This document shows positions 59,846 to 64,000 of a DNA stretch of 64,000 bases, piece after piece. The notes under the pieces are model-generated. The model did not search any database and was not told where the DNA came from. It saw only the letters and a program-made list of their open reading frames with translations. This DNA comes from Faecalibacter macacae (GTDB lineage: Bacteria > Bacteroidota > Bacteroidia > Flavobacteriales > Weeksellaceae): the NCBI RefSeq assembly GCF_003687725.1, contig NZ_RDOJ01000005.1:62001-126000 (forward strand), written 5' to 3'. Position 1 is the stretch's first letter, and each line of letters begins with the position of its first letter. The position numbers were made by a program, and so were the translations under genes.

Positions 59846-61435
59846 TTATATGTATTTATATGCGCTTAGCGTTAAGAATTCTTTAAAATCATTACTTAAT
59901 ACTAATTCGTCAAATAACTGTACAGCTAATTCAAAACGACCAGATTGATAGTTAGTTTCACCAACTAAAGCTTTGATCTTATTGATTTCATCAGATCTTA
60001 ATTGCTTGTATTTTTCACAATTAAATTCTGATCCGTCTTCTAAAACAACCTTGTTTTTTAACCATTGCCAAACTTGAGTTCTAGAGATTTCGGCAGTTGC
60101 AGCATCCTCCATTAAATTATATAATGCAGCTGCTCCTTTGCCAGATAACCAACTTTCGATGTATAAAATTCCTACATTGATGTTATCACGAATACCTTTT
60201 TCAGTTACTGTTCCTTTCGGAATTTCTAATAAGGATTCTTCTGTAGTAACTACATCTTCACGCTTTTTATCTATTTGATTTGCCTGAGGCATATGTTCGT
60301 TAAAAATATCCATGGCAACTTTTACCAACGCTGGGTGTGCAACCCAAGTACCGTCATGTCCGTTAGTTACTTCACGTAACTTATCGTTTTTAACTTTAGT
60401 AAAAGCTTCTTCATTTTTAGCTTCATTATCTTTTACAGGAATTTGAGCCGCCATTCCTCCAATCGCGTGTACATTTCTTTTATGACATCTCTGGATTACA
60501 GCTAATGAATATGCAGCCATAAAGGGAGAGGTCATTGTTACTTGACTACGTTCTGGAACGATGAAGTTTGGATGATTTCTGAATTTTTTAATATAAGAGA
60601 ATATGTAATCCCAACGTCCACAATTTAATCCAGCCATATGTTCTTTCAACTCGTAAATAATTTCATCGATTTGAAAAGAAGCTGTAATTGTTTCAATTAA
60701 AACTGTTGCTTTAATTGTTCCTTGTGGGATTTGTAAATATTCTTGTGCAAAAGTAAAAATATCATTCCACCAACGGGCTTCAAGATGATGTTCTAATTTA
60801 GGAAGATAGAAATAAGGCCCACTCTGATTGGAAAGTAACGTGTGTGCATTATGGAAAAAATATAAACCAAAGTCAAATAGTGAGCCTGATATTTCCTCTT
60901 TATGTATTGTTATGTGCTTTTCGTTTAGGTGTAAACCTCTCGGTCTAACCAAAAGAACTGCTACATTTTTATTTAATGTATATGTCTTGTTTTTTGCTTC
61001 ATCTACATAAGAAATTGTTTTGTTTACAGCATCTTTTAAATTTTGTTGACCTTGTAAATTATTATCCCAAGTAGGAGAATTACTGTCTTCAAAATCAGCC
61101 ATAAAAGTTTTAGCTCCAGAGTTTAATGCGTTAATTACCATTTTACGATCTACAGGACCTGTAATTTCTACACGTCTATCTTGTAAATCTGCAGGAATTG
61201 GCGCTGCAACCCAATTACTATTTCTAATTTCTTTTGTATTTGCCTGGAAATTTGGTACGTTTCCTAAATCAAAAAACTTTTGGCGAGCATCACGCTCTGC
61301 CAATAATTCAAGTCGTCTTGAATTGAACTTCTCGTGTAAAGCAATGAGAAAATCCATTGCTTCATTAGTTAAGATATCAGAATATTTATTCTGAATATCT
61401 GGTGCTAATGTAAATTCATTAATAGCTGGTCTCAT
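59846..61435 (-). CDS. aceB: Malate synthase A
   Basis: 529 aa; condenses glyoxylate and acetyl-CoA to malate. MADFEDSNSPTWDN, VRPRGLHLNEKH, LIETITASFQIDEII and GLNCGRWDYIFSYIK are classic malate synthase A segments, with the catalytic Asp near GKGAAALYNLMEDAATAEIS. First gene of the aceB-aceA operon. Divergent from the XRE-type regulator, with the palindrome 61492-61505 in the shared gap. Confidence 0.96.
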   Translation of the reverse strand: MRPAINEFTLAPDIQNKYSDILTNEAMDFLIALHEKFNSRRLELLAERDARQKFFDLGNVPNFQANTKEIRNSNWVAAPIPADLQDRRVEITGPVDRKMVINALNSGAKTFMADFEDSNSPTWDNNLQGQQNLKDAVNKTISYVDEAKNKTYTLNKNVAVLLVRPRGLHLNEKHITIHKEEISGSLFDFGLYFFHNAHTLLSNQSGPYFYLPKLEHHLEARWWNDIFTFAQEYLQIPQGTIKATVLIETITASFQIDEIIYELKEHMAGLNCGRWDYIFSYIKKFRNHPNFIVPERSQVTMTSPFMAAYSLAVIQRCHKRNVHAIGGMAAQIPVKDNEAKNEEAFTKVKNDKLREVTNGHDGTWVAHPALVKVAMDIFNEHMPQANQIDKKREDVVTTEESLLEIPKGTVTEKGIRDNINVGILYIESWLSGKGAAALYNLMEDAATAEISRTQVWQWLKNKVVLEDGSEFNCEKYKQLRSDEINKIKALVGETNYQSGRFELAVQLFDELVLSNDFKEFLTLSAYKYI

Positions 61436-61491
61436 TTTTTGTGTTTTTTTGTGTAGTTTTGGTTTTGTTTGTAAGCAGATTTAATTCAATC

Positions 61492-61505
61492 AGCGAACGT
61501 TCGCT
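61492..61505. promoter_or_regulatory. Perfect 14-bp palindrome, candidate operator of the glyoxylate regulator
   Basis: AGCGAACGTTCGCT, GC-richer than its surroundings, midway in the 116-base gap between aceB (start 61435) and the regulator (start 61552). Position and perfect symmetry suit a dimeric regulator controlling both transcripts. Confidence 0.6.
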
Positions 61506-61551
61506 AAATTATAAAAATTCGTTTACATTCACCAAATATTTTTATAAAAAA

Positions 61552-63048
61552 ATGCAAGAAGATTATATAAAACTAATTTTTGGATTAAAGATTAAACAAA
61601 TTAGAACGGCTAAAGATTTGTCATTGTTTAAGTTATCTAAAATAACAGGACTTTCTAAATCATACTTAAATGAGATTGAAAAAGGTAAAAAATATCCCAA
61701 AACTGATAAGATTATTCTGTTAGCAGAAGCTTTTGATGTGCCTTATGATGAGTTAGTTTCTTTAAAATTAGATAAAAACTTAGCTCCGGTCGCTGAAATT
61801 TTACAATCTAATCTTTTACAAGAAATACCTTTAGAGTTGTTTGGAATTGAAGAAAGAGATTTAATTGAAATTATTTCAAATGCTCCAATGAAGGTTAATG
61901 CATTTATTTCAACCTTAATAGAGATTGGGAATAATTATAATCTTACAAGAGAAAGTTTTTACATGGCTTCTTTGCGATCATTTCAAGAAGCGAATGATAA
62001 TTACTTTCCAGAATTAGAACTTGCTGCAAAAAATTTCTTGAAACAATATTCAACGAATCAAGATGGTGAATTGATTACGGACGAATTAATGACTGAAATT
62101 CTGAAGGAAGAATATGGTTATGAAGTTTTTTATGAAGATTTCAAGACATATAAACGTCCAGAATTAGGTAAACTTCGATCTATTTTTATTGAAGAAAAGA
62201 AACATTTATATATTAATATAGATTCAGAATTGGATCAAAAAAGATTCATTTTAGCGAAAGAGTTAGGGTATAATTATTTAGGTTATAAAGAGCGTTTAAA
62301 TACTTATTCTTGGGTTTCTTTTGAGAATTTTGATCAGTTGTTGAATAATTTCTACGCTTCTTATTTTGCAGGAGCATTGTTATTACCAGAAGATGAACTG
62401 GTTCAGAAAATGAATGAAATGTTCGCTGCTGATAAACATGATATTAAAAATTTCTTACGTCTTTTTGGAAGTTATACAGAGTCGCCAGAGACGGTTTATC
62501 AACGTATGACGAATCTTTTACCAAAGCATTTTAATATTAGAGATTTATTCTTTTTACGTCTTACAACAAAAATAGGGACAAGTAAATATAAATTAACGAA
62601 AGAGTTACATCTAAATCAGCAACAATCGCCGCAGGCAAACGAAACTGATGAGCATTATTGTAGACGTTGGGTTTCACTAAATGTTTTAAAACAATTAGAA
62701 AATTCTACTCCTGAAGATCCAGATCATGTCATTTCTTCTCAGGTTTCTATTTATCCATTTAATAATAATCAAAAATATTATGTAGTTTCTTCTGCTACGA
62801 AAGATCCGTTTAATCCAGAATATTTACGAAGTGTAACCATTGGTCTATTACATAAAAGTGCGCAACGAAAGGTTAAGTTTTTAAATGATCCTGAAATTCC
62901 TGTCAAAGAAGTTGCAGTAACTTGTGAAAACTGTGGAATGGAAAATTGTGCTGAACGTGTGGCTCAACCAAAGCGATTTGCAAAAGATATACATTCAAAA
63001 CGATTGAATGTAATTGTAAATGAATTTATAAAAGAAAAAAGTAAATAA
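61552..63048 (+). CDS. XRE-family regulator with ImmA/IrrE and ScfR-type regions (RamB-like)
   Basis: 498 aa from the ATG at 61552 (MQEDYIKLIFGLKIKQIR); the frame extends 37 codons upstream but through the palindrome and promoter. HTH_3 DNA-binding domain at about 9-65 (LSLFKLSKITGLSKSYLNEI), a central ImmA/IrrE-like region (KRFILAKELGYNYLGY, where the HExxH motif is not intact), and a C-terminal ScfR-type region with four cysteines (CENCGMENC; also CRRW). In Corynebacterium, RamB of this architecture represses aceA and aceB, so acetate/acyl-CoA control of the divergent operon is the natural inference. Confidence 0.85.
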   Translation: MQEDYIKLIFGLKIKQIRTAKDLSLFKLSKITGLSKSYLNEIEKGKKYPKTDKIILLAEAFDVPYDELVSLKLDKNLAPVAEILQSNLLQEIPLELFGIEERDLIEIISNAPMKVNAFISTLIEIGNNYNLTRESFYMASLRSFQEANDNYFPELELAAKNFLKQYSTNQDGELITDELMTEILKEEYGYEVFYEDFKTYKRPELGKLRSIFIEEKKHLYINIDSELDQKRFILAKELGYNYLGYKERLNTYSWVSFENFDQLLNNFYASYFAGALLLPEDELVQKMNEMFAADKHDIKNFLRLFGSYTESPETVYQRMTNLLPKHFNIRDLFFLRLTTKIGTSKYKLTKELHLNQQQSPQANETDEHYCRRWVSLNVLKQLENSTPEDPDHVISSQVSIYPFNNNQKYYVVSSATKDPFNPEYLRSVTIGLLHKSAQRKVKFLNDPEIPVKEVAVTCENCGMENCAERVAQPKRFAKDIHSKRLNVIVNEFIKEKSK

Positions 63049-63082
63049 AATTGATTAGATTAGCATATAACCACAAAGTTTT

Positions 63083-63766
63083 ATGCTAATTTTTTTTTCA
63101 ATATTATTATTGATTTCTTGGACTATTTATGTCCGTTTAAAGTTGAAAGCACCTACATTAAAAGCTTTGATTTTTAAGATTTCAACGACTTTTTTGATTA
63201 TTGTAATTGCGTTATTTAACATTATTAATTCACCAGATCAACTTTCTTTAGGTGTTTTGATTGTTATCGGATTAATTTTAGGTTTAATAGGTGATATAGC
63301 CCTTGACCTGAAGTTGTTGTATCCGAAAGATGATAAATTTTACACCTATTTTGGTTTTACAAGTTTTATTATTGGGCATTTAATTTATATCGGGTATTTT
63401 GCTCTTAATTACCATTTACACCTCCTGGATTATTCGTTTATTTTTGGTTTTGCCGGTATGTCAGTATTTATTCTTTTAGTCTCGGAAGATTCAATGAAAT
63501 TAAATTTTGGTGAATTTCGATTAATATCAGCCGTATATGCATTTGTACTAAGTTTAGTCACATTTTTATTGCTTTGGACAAGTTATCGGTATGGAAATTA
63601 TGGAATGTTAATTTTTGGAATAGGATTAATCTTGTTTTTGATTTCTGATTTAATTTTAAGTTTCTCGTATTTTGGTAAAGATGAGAAATCTTGGATGATT
63701 AAAGGGAATTACATCTTTTATTATGGTGCACAATACCTAATTGCAGCAAGTATTTCTTATTTTTGA
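63083..63766 (+). CDS. YhhN family (lysoplasmalogenase-like) membrane protein
   Basis: 227 aa, seven to eight membrane helices. GDIALDLKLLYPKDDKFYTY and FGLTSFIIGHL-like segment (FGFTSFIIGHLIYIGYF), with GLILFLISDLILSF, are typical of YhhN/TMEM86 proteins, which hydrolyse the vinyl ether of lysoplasmalogens in animals. The bacterial substrate is uncertain. Follows the regulator by 34 bases. Confidence 0.8.
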   Translation: MLIFFSILLLISWTIYVRLKLKAPTLKALIFKISTTFLIIVIALFNIINSPDQLSLGVLIVIGLILGLIGDIALDLKLLYPKDDKFYTYFGFTSFIIGHLIYIGYFALNYHLHLLDYSFIFGFAGMSVFILLVSEDSMKLNFGEFRLISAVYAFVLSLVTFLLLWTSYRYGNYGMLIFGIGLILFLISDLILSFSYFGKDEKSWMIKGNYIFYYGAQYLIAASISYF

Positions 63767-63790
63767 TGCATCATAAGTCAATAAAAATAA

Positions 63791-64000
63791 ATGAAATACT
63801 TATTATGTTTAGTTCTTATTATATGTTTTTCATGTACAAAGAAAGATATTGTAGTTAAAGGGAATTTTAAAGAAAAAGAAAAACGAGAAATAAGATCAAT
63901 AAATTTAGAGAATACTGATCAATCGGAGGTTTATATATTAAATTCAGATTCGACGTATACTTTCTTAAATTCTAAAGATTTGAGTTATAACTTTGGTAAA
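63791..64000 (+). CDS. Lipoprotein, truncated by the window end
   Basis: ATG at 63791 opens MKYLLCLVLIICFSCTKKD, a lipoprotein signal with lipobox CFSC (C15), then a charged stretch (KGNFKEKEKREIR) and SDSTYTFLNSKDLSYNFGK, still open at the end of the window. At least 70 residues. No family recognised. Confidence 0.6.
   Translation, partial: MKYLLCLVLIICFSCTKKDIVVKGNFKEKEKREIRSINLENTDQSEVYILNSDSTYTFLNSKDLSYNFGK

Noticed and set aside
1-64000. CRISPR array, insertion sequence or prophage
   Set aside because: No regularly spaced repeats, cas genes, transposase, integrase or phage structural genes were seen on either strand.

Overview
The window looks like a piece of chromosome from a flavobacterium (order Flavobacteriales; a Weeksellaceae genus such as Empedobacter would fit, but the genus is a guess). 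The DNA is very AT-rich. Secreted proteins carry short signal peptides ending in AQ or lipoboxes ending in SC. Many starts are preceded by the Bacteroidetes promoter -7 element TAnnTTTG instead of a -35/-10 pair. Several genes belong to families largely confined to this phylum (DUF5606, DUF5522, GYDIA-type GHMP kinase, LytS-type propeller kinase). I see no transposase, integrase, phage gene or CRISPR array.

Layout. 0-5 kb: a GNAT acetyltransferase cut by the window edge, a frameshifted MerR/B12-type regulator, a LysM glucosaminidase, a PLP enzyme, a small HExxH membrane protein, a 57-aa Cys-rich DUF5522 protein and a DUF2911 protein. 5.1-7.8 kb: a four-gene operon with a separate membrane protein, a histidine kinase and a LuxR-type regulator. 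7.9-13.3 kb: a three-gene MukBEF-like condensin operon (JetA/JetB/JetC of Wadjet, also MksF/MksE/MksB) with no JetD nuclease gene. 13.4-17.1 kb: a pentapeptide-repeat protein, small secreted proteins, a VOC protein and an amidase lipoprotein. 17.2-17.9 kb: a tRNA Ser-Pro-Arg triplet present twice in tandem, followed by a HEPN-like orphan gene. 19-24 kb: lipid acyltransferase with soluble acyl-ACP desaturase, then cytochrome bd oxidase.

24-38.4 kb is mostly housekeeping: lysS, rmuC, cvpA, a cysteine desulfurase, uvrB, mazG, def, ruvX and dapD, with a likely unannotated small RNA between mazG and uvrB. 38.5-45 kb is an LPS/fatty-acid block: heptosyltransferase-like GT9, GT2, fabD, GHMP kinase, an InaA/Kdo-kinase-like protein, a second GT2 and a GT4. 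45.2-47.8 kb holds tRNA maturation genes (threonylcarbamoyl-AMP synthase, CCA-adding enzyme). 47.9-53.8 kb is one giant alpha-2-macroglobulin gene. 53.8-57.4 kb is a LytS/LytTR two-component pair whose sensor lacks any standard start codon. 58.5-63 kb is the glyoxylate shunt (aceB-aceA) divergent from an XRE/ImmA-type regulator, with a perfect 14-bp palindrome between them. The window ends in a YhhN family gene and a truncated lipoprotein gene.

The best candidates for something new are the JetABC operon without JetD, the small RNA at about 34.76-34.86 kb, the startless sensor kinase, the glyoxylate operator, and a run of three inverted repeats at 4.90-5.04 kb. All calls come from reading the sequence and recalling family features; no database search was run.
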